Below, in pieces: positions 1-8,305 of a DNA stretch of 64,000 nucleotides; position 1 is the first letter of the stretch; each line of letters begins with the position of its first letter. Origin of the DNA: Phycisphaerae bacterium. GTDB lineage: Bacteria; Planctomycetota; Phycisphaerae; Sedimentisphaerales; Anaerohalosphaeraceae. Location: the NCBI GenBank assembly GCA_014859965.1, contig JACZKQ010000038.1, positions 1 to 64,000 on the forward strand, written 5' to 3'. The position numbers were made by a program, and so were the translations under genes. The notes under the pieces were generated by a model. That model was given only the letters and a program-made list of their open reading frames with translations. It ran no database searches and had not been told where the DNA came from.

Positions 1-124
1 ATTGCTAAAATGGTCTTCATAGCCAGATGCTCCTCGATAAAGTTGTCATTACAGCAACTGCCGTCCCAGCGGCGAGTTTGTCACGGCGAGTATAACCAAT
101 CACTCGCCACCGGGCATCTGGCTT

Positions 125-1168
125 TCATAGTTTCTTAATTCCCTTGCCGTCAAAGAAATCGCGTGCGTCCTGTACCATTTGCGCAACCACGTCCGGGTTG
201 GTGAAGCATAATTGGCGTACGAAGCCTCCCCCCGTGGTTCCTTGTGCAAAGAAGTCGGGGCGCTCCTTCTCAAACAATTCGGGACAAGCCGGGTTCTTGT
301 GCAGGAATCGGTCCTGGAAGCTTCTAATCGAGTGATTCCCTCCCCATTTCTCACCCCCCATACGCAGGCGGCGCCAATAGAGCTTGAGTTGGTCGGGCGT
401 GGGCTTGTTCCACTGCGCTTTCACAATAGGGTAGCCGTCCCCAATGCCTTCGCGATACGCAAAGGCGGGCGCGCGTTTCACGTCGTCACCCTGCACTGCG
501 AGTGTCGGCTTGCTGGGGATAATGATGTTCAAGTCGGTGGGGCCATACCATCGCACACCGCAAAAACGTTCCAGGAAATCGTAGGTGGCATAGCAGGTGC
601 CCTGCTCGTCAAAGATGCCGGGTAATTCGATGCGATCCTTGACATTGCTATCGCCGGTTGCCGCCGAGTAGTCAATCACTTCGCGCCACTCGGCCAGCGT
701 TGTTCCATAGCGTGTTCCCCGCCCCATTTCGGCGCGGTTCTTGGGCGTGTCCTGCCAGTCGCGCCCCAGGAGCACGATCCCTTGGGGAACAAATCGAATC
801 AGGTATTCCTGCGGTTTGAGTCCGGTGGCGTCCAATCCCAGAGCCCGCGTTGCGTCGCTTTCTCCTACGTACAGACAAGGCCCGGCGACCTTTTCGCCGT
901 CCGGCACGATCGGCAGAACAGCCCCGCTGATTTTGCCAATGTGATGCCGAAGTTCCAGCGATGCCAGGCGCACTGCCGGAGTCGGATTCTTGGCGATCAC
1001 GATGGTAGCGCGCGGTTGACCATCCACCGTCAGCGTATGCTCTACACCCATCGCGGCTGCTGCCGCGCCAAGAACTTGTAGCAACACCAGCATCCCAAGC
1101 CGCAACGCGTTCTTGGTCGTCTTTGGTGTGACAGATGCGGAATGTGTCTTTTGTTTCGCAATTTCCAT
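125..1168 (-). CDS. DUF4838-type glycoside-hydrolase-like protein, probably truncated at its C-terminus
   Basis: A 347-residue secreted protein. The start was set at the ATG at 1168, which has an AGGAAAAAG ribosome site upstream and opens a signal peptide (basic stretch, then LGMLVLLQVLGAAAAA). Residues of roughly 35-150 resemble the GH67-N-like beta/alpha domain that precedes DUF4838, with the phrase LYVGESDATRALGL. From about residue 235 (FLERFCGVRWYGP, then KRAPAFAYRE) it reads as DUF4838, a family linked to carbohydrate-degrading loci. DUF4838 proteins are normally about twice this length, and this one stops right after the start of the catalytic-like barrel (end FDGKGIKKL). The last 124 bases of the window show no continuation in any frame. 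It lies next to insertion-sequence debris, so I infer a deletion or insertion removed the C-terminal half. The substrate is unknown. Confidence 0.7.
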   Translation of the reverse strand: MEIAKQKTHSASVTPKTTKNALRLGMLVLLQVLGAAAAAMGVEHTLTVDGQPRATIVIAKNPTPAVRLASLELRHHIGKISGAVLPIVPDGEKVAGPCLYVGESDATRALGLDATGLKPQEYLIRFVPQGIVLLGRDWQDTPKNRAEMGRGTRYGTTLAEWREVIDYSAATGDSNVKDRIELPGIFDEQGTCYATYDFLERFCGVRWYGPTDLNIIIPSKPTLAVQGDDVKRAPAFAYREGIGDGYPIVKAQWNKPTPDQLKLYWRRLRMGGEKWGGNHSIRSFQDRFLHKNPACPELFEKERPDFFAQGTTGGGFVRQLCFTNPDVVAQMVQDARDFFDGKGIKKL

Positions 1169-1405
1169 AGCATCTTTTTCCTGTTGATTAGAATATAAGG
1201 ACGACATACTTATATCATTTTTTATTCCATCATGCAAGAGACAAAGTAAGTTTCCGGCCAAGTGGTGCTATTATGCTCGTTGCATGCGGATTCGCCCCGT
1301 CCTTGCGAAATGTCCCCCACATGACGCAACTTCGCTGTCGACCGTTTCCAGGGACGCACAAGCTTTACTATCGAAGGCTTTATACCAACAGTTGGGGCAA
1401 ACTCA

Positions 1406-1722
1406 TGTGGTCTGACACCCCTAAACTGTACCATTGCGAATTTGGAGGTTATCTGATAGTATGAATCAGTTGATTCTAAACGAAAGGATGCCCTATGAAA
1501 CGGAAGAATTGCGGGCCAGAGCAGATTGTCGTGCTGCTTCGGGAAGCTTAGGCCAAATTGTCCGAAGGCCTTACGGTGGAAGAAGTGGGCAAACAGATCG
1601 GGATCAGCGACGCCACGTACTACAACTGGCGGAAGCAGTACGGCCAAATGGACGTGAATCACGCCAGGCAGCTTAAGGCGGTTCAAAAGGAAAACGCCCG
1701 GCTGAAGAAGTTGGAAAGCTTG
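1406..1722 (+). mobile_element. IS3-family insertion sequence fragment (left end plus part of orfA)
   Basis: The stretch beginning TGTGGTCTGACACCCC and then CTAAACTGTACC has the look of an IS3-family left terminal repeat (IS407-like 'TG...CCCC...AAACTG.ACC'). It lies about 90 bases ahead of an orfA reading frame, which is the normal spacing. The similarity stops abruptly near 1722, inside orfA. No orfB, right-hand repeat or target duplication is visible, so only the left quarter of an element remains. Confidence 0.7.
1495..1722 (+). pseudogene. IS3-family transposase OrfA remnant, in-frame stop and truncated
   Basis: It starts at ATG 1495 behind GAAAGGATG. Translation gives MKRKNCGPEQIVVLLREA, a TAG stop, then KLSEGLTVEEVGKQIG and ISDATYYNWRKQYGQM, ending in ENARLKKL. 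This is the HTH_Tnp_1 (OrfA) domain of IS3 elements: the helix-turn-helix around VEEVGKQIGISDATYYNW is intact, followed by the start of the leucine-zipper segment. The TAG replaces a codon between the conserved REA and KLSEG motifs. The frame is lost about 15 residues before the usual OrfA end, where the programmed frameshift to OrfB would lie. It cannot make transposase. Confidence 0.8.
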
Positions 1723-1875
1723 AGTTGTGGAGACACATGTGATGTTCTATTAGAAAAGCAGCTCAGCAGCGTAGCCGAGCTAAGGATATACTGTTATGTG
1801 GGATTTCCCAGCTTATATTAAGGTTTGTGAACAGGCTAACCTTGAAGATACTGTTCATCTGCACACGGAGTAATT
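1723..1875. other. Intergenic segment between IS3 fragment and DNRLRE gene
   Basis: No gene or clear promoter was recognised. The stretch is AT-rich like the gene that follows and probably carries that gene's own leader. ACGGAG at 1864-1869 is the ribosome site for the ATG at 1876. Confidence 0.4.
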
Positions 1876-3483
1876 ATGAAATTACATAACTCTTGCCTGA
1901 TTGTATTTGTAGGCATGTTACATTTGCTCAGTCTGACCGCCAATTCAATGGCAAACGATGTTAATTGTAGCAGTGACGTTAAACAGGCAGACCCTGTTAA
2001 GGGAAATATTCACATTATTCCCGAAGCCGACACTTATGTTCGCAGTGGACCTTTTGCCGACACAAACTATGGAAGTGCGATGGTTTTGAACACAGTCAAT
2101 TCCGATAACTCTCAGATGGAAGTTCTGATACGTTTCGATTTGCCGAAAACAAGAATCGCTCCAGATAATGCCTTTATATGGATCAACACAACATCAGACC
2201 AAACAGCCCCGGTAGAAAATGCCGCATATCTAGTGACCGATGACACTTGGCTAGAAAACACTGTAACTTGGAACAACAAGCCGGCCTGCAACCAGGAACT
2301 GGATGCCTGGGTGACAGATAATGACCATTCGATTAAGATTGACGTAACCAATCAGGTCAGAGAAGCACTGCGGGGCGACGGCAGATTATCGATAATGATT
2401 AAGTCGCCCCACAACATAGGAAGCGACGGCCAAAGTGTATATTACAGCAAAGAAAGCAGTAGCGGGTTATCCCCAAAACTACTTATGAGCTTCAATCGCC
2501 CTAAAACCTATGTAAAGCCAGGCCAGTCAATACAGCAAGCCATCAACGCCATTCATTCACAAGGGGGCGGCCAAGTAATACTCCAGAGTGGCCAGCACTT
2601 CATCAACGACTCACTGACTCTTTATAGTAATATCACACTTCAAGGGCAAAGCAAAGAAAGCACCTCAATATGCATGGACACTTCCGTTAATAAACCGATG
2701 CTAATTGGTACCAGTGAGGGGACAGTAAATAGCGATATAACAATATTAGAGTTAACACTCAATGGGCTACTGGATCAAACTGAGCAGCATTATCCATCAA
2801 GTACAGACCGAAAAACAATCAGGGGCAATGTCTTTGGGATATTATTCACCGATACGGATAGTGGCAATACCTTTAAAAGAATACAATTTAAAAATGTTGG
2901 TGTAACACGATGTTCCATGGGAATCCATATCAAGGGCGTTAATGATTTGAGAATATCCAACAGCGAGATTGCTCATAATGGCAGCATTATTGCTTATGAC
3001 CATAATATCTATTTTAGAAGGGCTAACAATGCGTTACTGAAAAACCTTAACATCAGTAACTGCACCGCAGGTAACGGCTTTAATCTCTCAACGAACTGTA
3101 AAAACGTGATTCTTGATAACTGTGATGCCTCGGATAACAATTTCCGTGGGATAAGGTTCGATGCAAATGATGGTGGCAGTCGAATGATGGTGATAAACTG
3201 CATCACAAATCGTAATGGCCAGACTGAAGGCCAGCCTGGTGTAAGAATAGCGGGTGTCCCGGATTTCACTCTACTCGGTTGCACCGCAAACAACAATGGC
3301 AGCTTCGGTTTCTATTTTTTGGGCTCCAGACGCGGTGTGATAAAAGAAAACTCCGCTGTAGAGAACGCTGATACGGATTTGTATCTAAAAAGCTGCAGTA
3401 CCGTTGAAGTGGTAAACAACACTGCTGAGACTTTTCTGGCAGAATCCTGTTCGGACATCACAAAAACAGGGAATATTTTTTGA
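1876..3483 (+). CDS. Secreted DNRLRE-domain plus right-handed beta-helix protein (pectate-lyase-like fold)
   Basis: 535 residues with a signal peptide (MKLHNSCLIVFVGMLHLLSL, cleavage near residue 26). Residues about 48-210 form a DNRLRE module, recognisable by IPEADTYVRSG, TNYGS, LIRFDLP, DTWLENTVTWNN and the closing KLLMSF. Such modules are found in secreted surface proteins of archaea and bacteria, often joined to carbohydrate-active or beta-helix domains. From about residue 215 (TYVKPGQSIQQAINAI) it is a right-handed parallel beta-helix with repeated N-rich rungs such as NCTAGNGFNLSTN and NCDASDNNFRGIRFD. I infer polysaccharide binding or lysis. No catalytic residues can be assigned. The base composition is clearly more AT-rich than the neighbouring planctomycete genes, which with the flanking IS debris suggests recent transfer. 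Confidence 0.75.
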   Translation: MKLHNSCLIVFVGMLHLLSLTANSMANDVNCSSDVKQADPVKGNIHIIPEADTYVRSGPFADTNYGSAMVLNTVNSDNSQMEVLIRFDLPKTRIAPDNAFIWINTTSDQTAPVENAAYLVTDDTWLENTVTWNNKPACNQELDAWVTDNDHSIKIDVTNQVREALRGDGRLSIMIKSPHNIGSDGQSVYYSKESSSGLSPKLLMSFNRPKTYVKPGQSIQQAINAIHSQGGGQVILQSGQHFINDSLTLYSNITLQGQSKESTSICMDTSVNKPMLIGTSEGTVNSDITILELTLNGLLDQTEQHYPSSTDRKTIRGNVFGILFTDTDSGNTFKRIQFKNVGVTRCSMGIHIKGVNDLRISNSEIAHNGSIIAYDHNIYFRRANNALLKNLNISNCTAGNGFNLSTNCKNVILDNCDASDNNFRGIRFDANDGGSRMMVINCITNRNGQTEGQPGVRIAGVPDFTLLGCTANNNGSFGFYFLGSRRGVIKENSAVENADTDLYLKSCSTVEVVNNTAETFLAESCSDITKTGNIF

Positions 3484-3815
3484 AGAAGAATGGACTCTTT
3501 TTCTTTTCGGTTTTGGAACTTGACTTCAAGGGACTTACCATGCCCGCAACGTCCGCGCAACCCTGAAATATCTGCCCCCTCGTTTTCTATGGCTTTCGCC
3601 CGCTAAAATCCCGTTTCGCCGGACAAAAACACTCGGATTTGCGGAGCAAAGCAGATGAGCGGATCTCTTGTCGCCTTGATAACAATGACCCGCGCCGAAG
3701 CGACTGAGAGCGACTTCGCAGAATCTCTCCGGAGATTTCGACAGCCTCCAGCAGTCCTCTCAGATAGAAGCCTTTGCTGCCCGCATCGATCCGATTGAGA
3801 AGCAGATCGACCCGT
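3484..3815. other. Intergenic segment left of the IS630 element
   Basis: No supported gene. A minus-strand frame runs out of the IS630 remnant through this stretch to 3587, but its composition gives no recognisable protein. Before the IS landed, this sequence was continuous with the stretch right of 4634. Confidence 0.35.
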
Positions 3816-3836
3816 CTAGTGCCGTTTCCAGTAATA
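3816..3836. repeat. IS630 left terminal inverted repeat
   Basis: 21 bases, the exact reverse complement of 4614-4634, starting CTAGTGCCGTTTCC. Identity does not extend past the 21st base on the inside. Confidence 0.9.
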
Positions 3837-4431
3837 GACTTTTGTGATTGAACATGAGGTTTACGCTGCCTATGAGTACGATACATGTGCCAATCCTGGA
3901 TGCTGATTTGACGTTTGCGGTTCCGCCGTACCAAGTGCTGTTCAATGGCAGCTTCTTGTTCCGCATGACTGCGGTAGTCCGTATTATCCAATGCAAATTT
4001 CTTCAGCGCTGTAAAGTGACACTCGATGCGATTGAGCCACGAGGCATTCGTCGGCGTCCAGTAGAACTTAATATTGTGCGTGGCCGCGTACGCCTGCACC
4101 TCCGCTTTGTGATGGTAGGAAATACTCCCGCAGTTCGGAAGCGACCAGACGCTCATGCGAATGAGTTGTTCTGGTGGCGACAAGGCGACCTCGCAAATCT
4201 GCTCGACGATTTCGGCCGCAAACTTCCGCGGCCCGGTCGGCCCGCAAAAGCACGGCTACCACGCAATAGCTTGAATGCCGCCGCCATTGAAGCGGTGAAT
4301 AATGGTTCGGACCCAGGCCGCCGAGCAGCCGCACTGTTCGGCAATCCCGGCGTTGGTGCAGCCGCCGCGAGACAGCAGAATAATTCGCGCATGAAGCCTG
4401 TTGACAGCATTGGTTAATTGATGTTTCATAT
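3817..4431 (-). pseudogene. IS630-family transposase, broken by a stop, a frameshift and an internal deletion
   Basis: Reading leftward from ATG 4431 the frame gives MKHQLTNAVNRLHARIILLS, then AGIAEQCGCSAAWVRTII (the N-terminal helix-turn-helix) and GGGIQAIAW followed by TAG. The same frame resumes as GPRKFAAEIVEQICEVAL and MSVWSL. After a one-base shift (LREYF) it jumps straight to KAEVQAYAATHNIKFYW and TPTNASWLNRIECHFTALKK, the C-terminal part with the last acidic residue of the DDE triad. About 100 residues, including the first two catalytic Asp residues, are missing. It is non-functional. The frame also runs through the left inverted repeat without a clean stop. Confidence 0.85.
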
Positions 4432-4613
4432 ATCTGAGCTCCGGCCCTCATAGGGTCTCAGCGTCCGTGCTTTTACCGTGTCCATTTTCGGTTCTCCACA
4501 TGAGCGAGGCTGCCCCATGCAGCCTGTGGAGAACCTATTTATAGCATTTCAGAAGATGGCGCAAGACCATGTGTAATAACAACTTATGAATTCTTTAAAA
4601 AAACGCGAAACGG

Positions 4614-4634
4614 TATTACTGGAAACGGCACTAG
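4614..4634. repeat. IS630 right terminal inverted repeat
   Basis: 21 bases, the exact reverse complement of 3816-3836, ending GGAAACGGCACTAG with the TA target at its outer edge. Confidence 0.9.
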
Positions 4635-4995
4635 CCACCATGCGGCATTCATAGAAATACATCGCACAAAAGCTGCGTTTTCCGCCCAAAAACAAGTGTC
4701 CATTCGCCGCAAAACCGCATAGCCAGCGCTACCTCATGATGAAAATCGCAGCCAGAAAGACGGATGCGAACGAAAAGGAGGGACAAGAAGACAGCAAGCG
4801 GTAGTAACAACGCTCATCTACACAGCCAATCGAATGCCTGAGCAGTTCCTTGCCCAGACCACCTTGGATAGCCCCGGATTTACTACAACCAGACTACAAC
4901 CCCAAGAAGTGATATCTGCATTCCACGCGATATTTGCCTGTTGGTAAGTCCTTGGGAACGCCGCAGTTGCAAAATAACGCATTTTTCGAAAAAAA
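4635..4995. other. Probable island end sequence between the IS630 element and the broken tRNA
   Basis: No intact gene. The plus strand just after the IS reads LATMRHS in one frame, a phrase common near the end of tyrosine recombinases, but a stop follows at once and no active-site Arg or Tyr can be placed, so I do not call an integrase. Next to the tRNA fragment lies an AT-rich palindrome (TTTTTCGAAAAA, about 4982-4993) that could mark the recombination junction. Confidence 0.3.
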
Positions 4996-5034
4996 TTGGA
5001 AATCCGTTGCTCTATCCGGCTGAGCTACGGGCGC
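4996..5034 (-). pseudogene. 5' half of a tRNA-Arg gene, interrupted in the anticodon loop
   Basis: Read leftward from 5034, the sequence has an acceptor strand GCGCCCG, TA, a D-stem GCTC, a D-loop AGCCGGATA, GAGC, and an anticodon stem and loop start ACGGATTTCC. This matches the first 38 or so bases of a bacterial tRNA-Arg with a TCT-type loop. After that the sequence becomes an AT-rich tract. No TTCGA loop or matching 3' acceptor (CGGGCGC) is found downstream. The gene is cut inside the anticodon loop, a known crossover site for tRNA-targeting tyrosine integrases. I infer that an element joined here and that the restored 3' half was later lost. Confidence 0.7.
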
Positions 5035-5709
5035 TGTTGCTGATCGAAGTGTGAAATATAACGGGCCGGGCGGTGTCCTGTCAAGCTGCATTCTGAAGCA
5101 AAGCGGCTTCATGCCCCGGGGGGGCGGGACGTGCAGCCCCAACGATACCGCCGGCGGTGGACGACAGGCCGAACATGCCTGTCGCAATTCATTTCTTTGG
5201 GAAAAGTTTGTCGGCGACAAGATTTTTGTTGCCGCAGATACTCAGGATATATATAATATTAATCGTTGAAACAGGCCGAGCCGTGGGAGGTGAATGCACC
5301 TTCTGAATGGGTCGCAGGTTTTCGAGAGAGGCGGATGAGGTAAGGGGGAAAGGGCATGGAGCGTGAATCGGCATGTAACCCAGCGGGCGCTGGCAGGTCG
5401 ATCCGGCATTCGTGCTTTATTACACACCACGCCTGAACGGGCAAGCCATGTTTTTCATTGATAATCGTCTTGTCAGGCACGGTGTGCCTGCTATGCGGGT
5501 GAATTATTGCGCGGCAGCGATGTGCATCCTTGCCGGCGACTGTGCGAGGCGAAAAAGCAAGGGCAGATAAGGAGGATCGATCAACTCAACCCTTCACGAA
5601 GGCGAGAAAAAAGGTGGCCGCAACGCGGTGAACTGATTCACAGGTAATTTCCTTAGTGTATTTGCGCTAATGTTACATGGTTCCATTCTGTTTTAAGGAG
5701 GACTCCAAA
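5035..5709. other. Long intergenic region ahead of the PA14/LamG gene pair
   Basis: About 670 bases without a supported gene. It holds a promoter-like pair at 5229-5257. Open frames here lack family similarity, start sites or planctomycete-like composition. The last bases carry the strong AAGGAGG ribosome site for the gene at 5710. Confidence 0.4.
5229..5257 (+). promoter_or_regulatory. Possible sigma-70-type promoter
   Basis: TTGCCG (5229-5234), a 17-base spacer and TATAAT (5252-5257). The -10 box is perfect and the -35 matches four of six. It lies about 450 bases before the next start codon, so either the leader is long or the match is chance in an AT-rich tract. Confidence 0.3.
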
Positions 5710-8241
5710 ATGAAAAAAGTGTTGATCATGTTGATGTGCCTGACTTTGGCTGGCGCGGTGTCGGCGGGACGCGGTCAGGTCTTGTATGAGGTCTGGGATA
5801 ATATCGGCAGCGCAACCAACGTCGCCGCTCTGACAAGCCATGCGGATTACCCGAACAATCCCACGTTCAGGCTGGTGCTGCCCAGCATAGACGGGCCTGT
5901 AAACAGGCTGGATTCGGCGTACGCCGCAATCAACAACTTCGGCTCTCGGATCAGAGGGTACATCGTACCGCCGCAGACCGCCAACTACACCTTCAAGATA
6001 TGTACTGACGACAACGGCGAACTGTGGCTGAGCACCGACGCCGACCCAAACAATCTGCGGAGGATCGCACGCGTCACGGCCTACACGGCCCGCAACGACT
6101 TCGCGGATCCCGATATCGTTGTCGACGAGTCGGCAATCCCCCTGCAGGCCGGTCAGAAGTACTACTTTGAGGCCTTGCATAAAGAAGGCGCTGGCGGCGA
6201 CAATATCTCCGTCGGATGGATAAGCGACGGGACCGTAATCGGAACTGTCTATACCCCTATTCAGAGGGAGTATCTTTGGATTCCGGGCACGCTTGAGGCG
6301 CTCGCCAAGGACAACCGGGGTGTAGTCTTGTATGAGACGTACGACGATATAACCGGTGGTAATGTCTCTGACCTGACGAACAATGCGCGGTACCCCAACC
6401 AGCCCACGACTTCGTGGATGCTGTTCAACGGAGTCGACGGCCCTGCATCAAGGGCGGACAATTATGGCAGCCGCATTACGGGTTGTATCATACCGCCTCA
6501 GACCGCTAACTACAGATTCAAGGTATGCGTGGATGACAGGGCCGAACTGTGGCTCAGCACGGATGCCAACCCGGCCAACCTTGTGCTGATTTCAACGTGC
6601 ACAGCCCATGCCGGCAGTCGCAACAATTTTCTTGCAGAGACCTGCATTGAATCGGACACCATACGTCTTTTTGCAGGCAAGAAGTACTACTTTATGTCCC
6701 TGCACAAGGAGGGCACCGGCGGCGACTACCATTCGGTCGGATGGGTGAGCGACGGGACGGCCATTGGCTCTGCGTGGCAGGCGGGAACTGCTAATGTTAT
6801 TGGCCGTGATTACATTACGGCTTTCGGATACTGGGCCAGTACGGAAGTGAGCCCCGACGACGGCGCCCTCGGCGTTAATCCTTCGCAGCCCCTCACGCTG
6901 CAATGGCTGCCGGGATTCATGCCGAACCCGATAGTCGAGTACAGAATCTTCTTCAGCAATGATCCGGCGATCGGCGTCCCCGATCCAAACGGTATTCCTC
7001 ATGCGGTCGTGGCCGCGGGTGACCCGAAAGAGGTGGTTATTGCCGCCAACACGCTGGGAGAAGGCGTTGATTATTACTGGCGTGTGGATGCCTATACCAA
7101 ACCTGCCACAGACTTGACCGATCCGAACAACATGGCCGGCGAGTTGTGGACCTTCAAGACGATTCGGACCGCGCCGATTGTCGACGCCGCTCCGGTCAAC
7201 GTCAACGCGTGGCGGGACGAGGTGGTTACCTTCAGCGTGCAAGCGCGAAGCGGCGAGAACAACAACCAGGGCCCGCTGACATACGACTGGCATGACGCTG
7301 CGGGTTCTCTGGGAGCCCCCAGCCTGCCCGTACTGGAGGTTACCGTCGGCAACGAAAACCGCAGTTTCTACTGCGTCGTCAGCAACATGAACGGGTCGCA
7401 GACCTCCGCGGCGGCCAAACTCCATGTTAAGAAGTGGGTTGCGCACTGGACCTTCGACGAAGGAGAAGGTTATGTCGCATACGACAGCAGCCCGGCGGAA
7501 TGGCGGACCACGCCCGTACCGCACCATGCAACTTTGATTGCTCCGAGTCCGGCGGGGATATGGCGGGCCGACGGCAAGATCGGCGGCTGTATCGACCTGG
7601 ACGGCGTTGACAAATATTTCGACACGTTCGCACGGGCGTCGCAGTTCGGACTGGGTGGAAATAAACCCGTCACCTTCAGCGCATGGGTCTATCCTCGTGC
7701 CTATAATGATGGCGGTATTTACGAGATGGGCAACCGTGCCGCCCTGCAGAACTTCAGCCTGAGAACGCGGGCCGGCATCAACGAAGTGGAACGCTGGCGT
7801 ATTCAGTACTACAGCGGCGACCGCGATATCTGGACGTGGCGCCAGGACTCCAACAAGAACGCCAACCCGAACTATCATTTCCCGTCGATAAACGCATGGG
7901 TGCATTTCGTGCATTCTTATGACGGCCAGAAGACGCAGGTATACGCCAATGGCGTGTTAATTGTCGATTGGCAGCACAATCCGCTGAACGTCGCCGACAA
8001 TTTGACACTGCGGATCGGACAGTACAGTGCTGCAGAGTTCGACGGCCTCATCGACGACGTGCAGGTGTTCAACTACCCATTGAGCCGCGAAGAAGTGATC
8101 GATATCTATCGCCAGGGTGTGCCCGACGCGAAGTTCTGCGATGGCGCCAATCCCATGGACATTAACGGCGACTGCAAGATCGATCTGAGTGATCTGGAAG
8201 CAGTGCTCAGCCTGTGGCTGAATTCCGGTCTGGTTGACTAA
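5710..8241 (+). CDS. Secreted multidomain protein: tandem PA14-like, Fn3-like, Ig-like, LamG, dockerin tail
   Basis: 843 residues. The ATG at 5710 was chosen because it follows AAGGAGG at 7-8 bases and opens a signal peptide (MKKVLIMLMCLTLAGAVSAG). Residues about 22-200 and 201-375 are two copies of one PA14-like unit, sharing VLYE..D, GSRI.G.I.PPQTANY.FK, DD..ELWLSTDA.P.NL and KYYF..LHKEG.GGD..SVGW. Next come a fibronectin-like domain (about 377-485, ending YYWRVDAYT and ELWTFKT), an Ig-like domain (487-573), a LamG/concanavalin-like domain (575-805, with the usual GGCIDLDG and LIDDVQVFN) and one EF-hand dockerin repeat (DINGDCKIDLSDLEAVLSLW). All are adhesion or carbohydrate-binding modules, and no catalytic domain is seen. 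It is 64 bases upstream of a paralogous gene and probably cotranscribed with it. I infer an extracellular glycan-binding role. Confidence 0.85.
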   Translation: MKKVLIMLMCLTLAGAVSAGRGQVLYEVWDNIGSATNVAALTSHADYPNNPTFRLVLPSIDGPVNRLDSAYAAINNFGSRIRGYIVPPQTANYTFKICTDDNGELWLSTDADPNNLRRIARVTAYTARNDFADPDIVVDESAIPLQAGQKYYFEALHKEGAGGDNISVGWISDGTVIGTVYTPIQREYLWIPGTLEALAKDNRGVVLYETYDDITGGNVSDLTNNARYPNQPTTSWMLFNGVDGPASRADNYGSRITGCIIPPQTANYRFKVCVDDRAELWLSTDANPANLVLISTCTAHAGSRNNFLAETCIESDTIRLFAGKKYYFMSLHKEGTGGDYHSVGWVSDGTAIGSAWQAGTANVIGRDYITAFGYWASTEVSPDDGALGVNPSQPLTLQWLPGFMPNPIVEYRIFFSNDPAIGVPDPNGIPHAVVAAGDPKEVVIAANTLGEGVDYYWRVDAYTKPATDLTDPNNMAGELWTFKTIRTAPIVDAAPVNVNAWRDEVVTFSVQARSGENNNQGPLTYDWHDAAGSLGAPSLPVLEVTVGNENRSFYCVVSNMNGSQTSAAAKLHVKKWVAHWTFDEGEGYVAYDSSPAEWRTTPVPHHATLIAPSPAGIWRADGKIGGCIDLDGVDKYFDTFARASQFGLGGNKPVTFSAWVYPRAYNDGGIYEMGNRAALQNFSLRTRAGINEVERWRIQYYSGDRDIWTWRQDSNKNANPNYHFPSINAWVHFVHSYDGQKTQVYANGVLIVDWQHNPLNVADNLTLRIGQYSAAEFDGLIDDVQVFNYPLSREEVIDIYRQGVPDAKFCDGANPMDINGDCKIDLSDLEAVLSLWLNSGLVD

Positions 8242-8305
8242 CCCTGAACTGTTACCAAATGAGCAACTGATATGCGAATGAACGCGAAAGATGGAGGACT
8301 TTAAC

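Larger units (their letters stand above)
3816..4634 (-). mobile_element. Internally deleted IS630-family element with intact terminal inverted repeats
   Basis: About 0.8 kb bounded by perfect 21-bp inverted repeats (3816-3836 and 4614-4634, core TGCCGTTTCCAG) with TA at the outer edge, as expected of IS630/Tc1-mariner elements that duplicate a TA target. The intact family length is about 1.1 kb. The interior holds a decayed transposase on the minus strand that lacks the middle of the protein. The intact ends could still be moved by a transposase supplied from elsewhere. Confidence 0.85.

Noticed and set aside
4635-4810. Tyrosine-recombinase C-terminal remnant (LATMRHS)
   Set aside because: The match is seven residues followed by a stop, with no R-H-x-x-H or Tyr motif, too little to annotate.
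4894-5220. 108-residue minus-strand frame containing VAQPDRATDF
   Set aside because: That phrase is the well-known false translation of a tRNA gene; the DNA is the broken tRNA-Arg.
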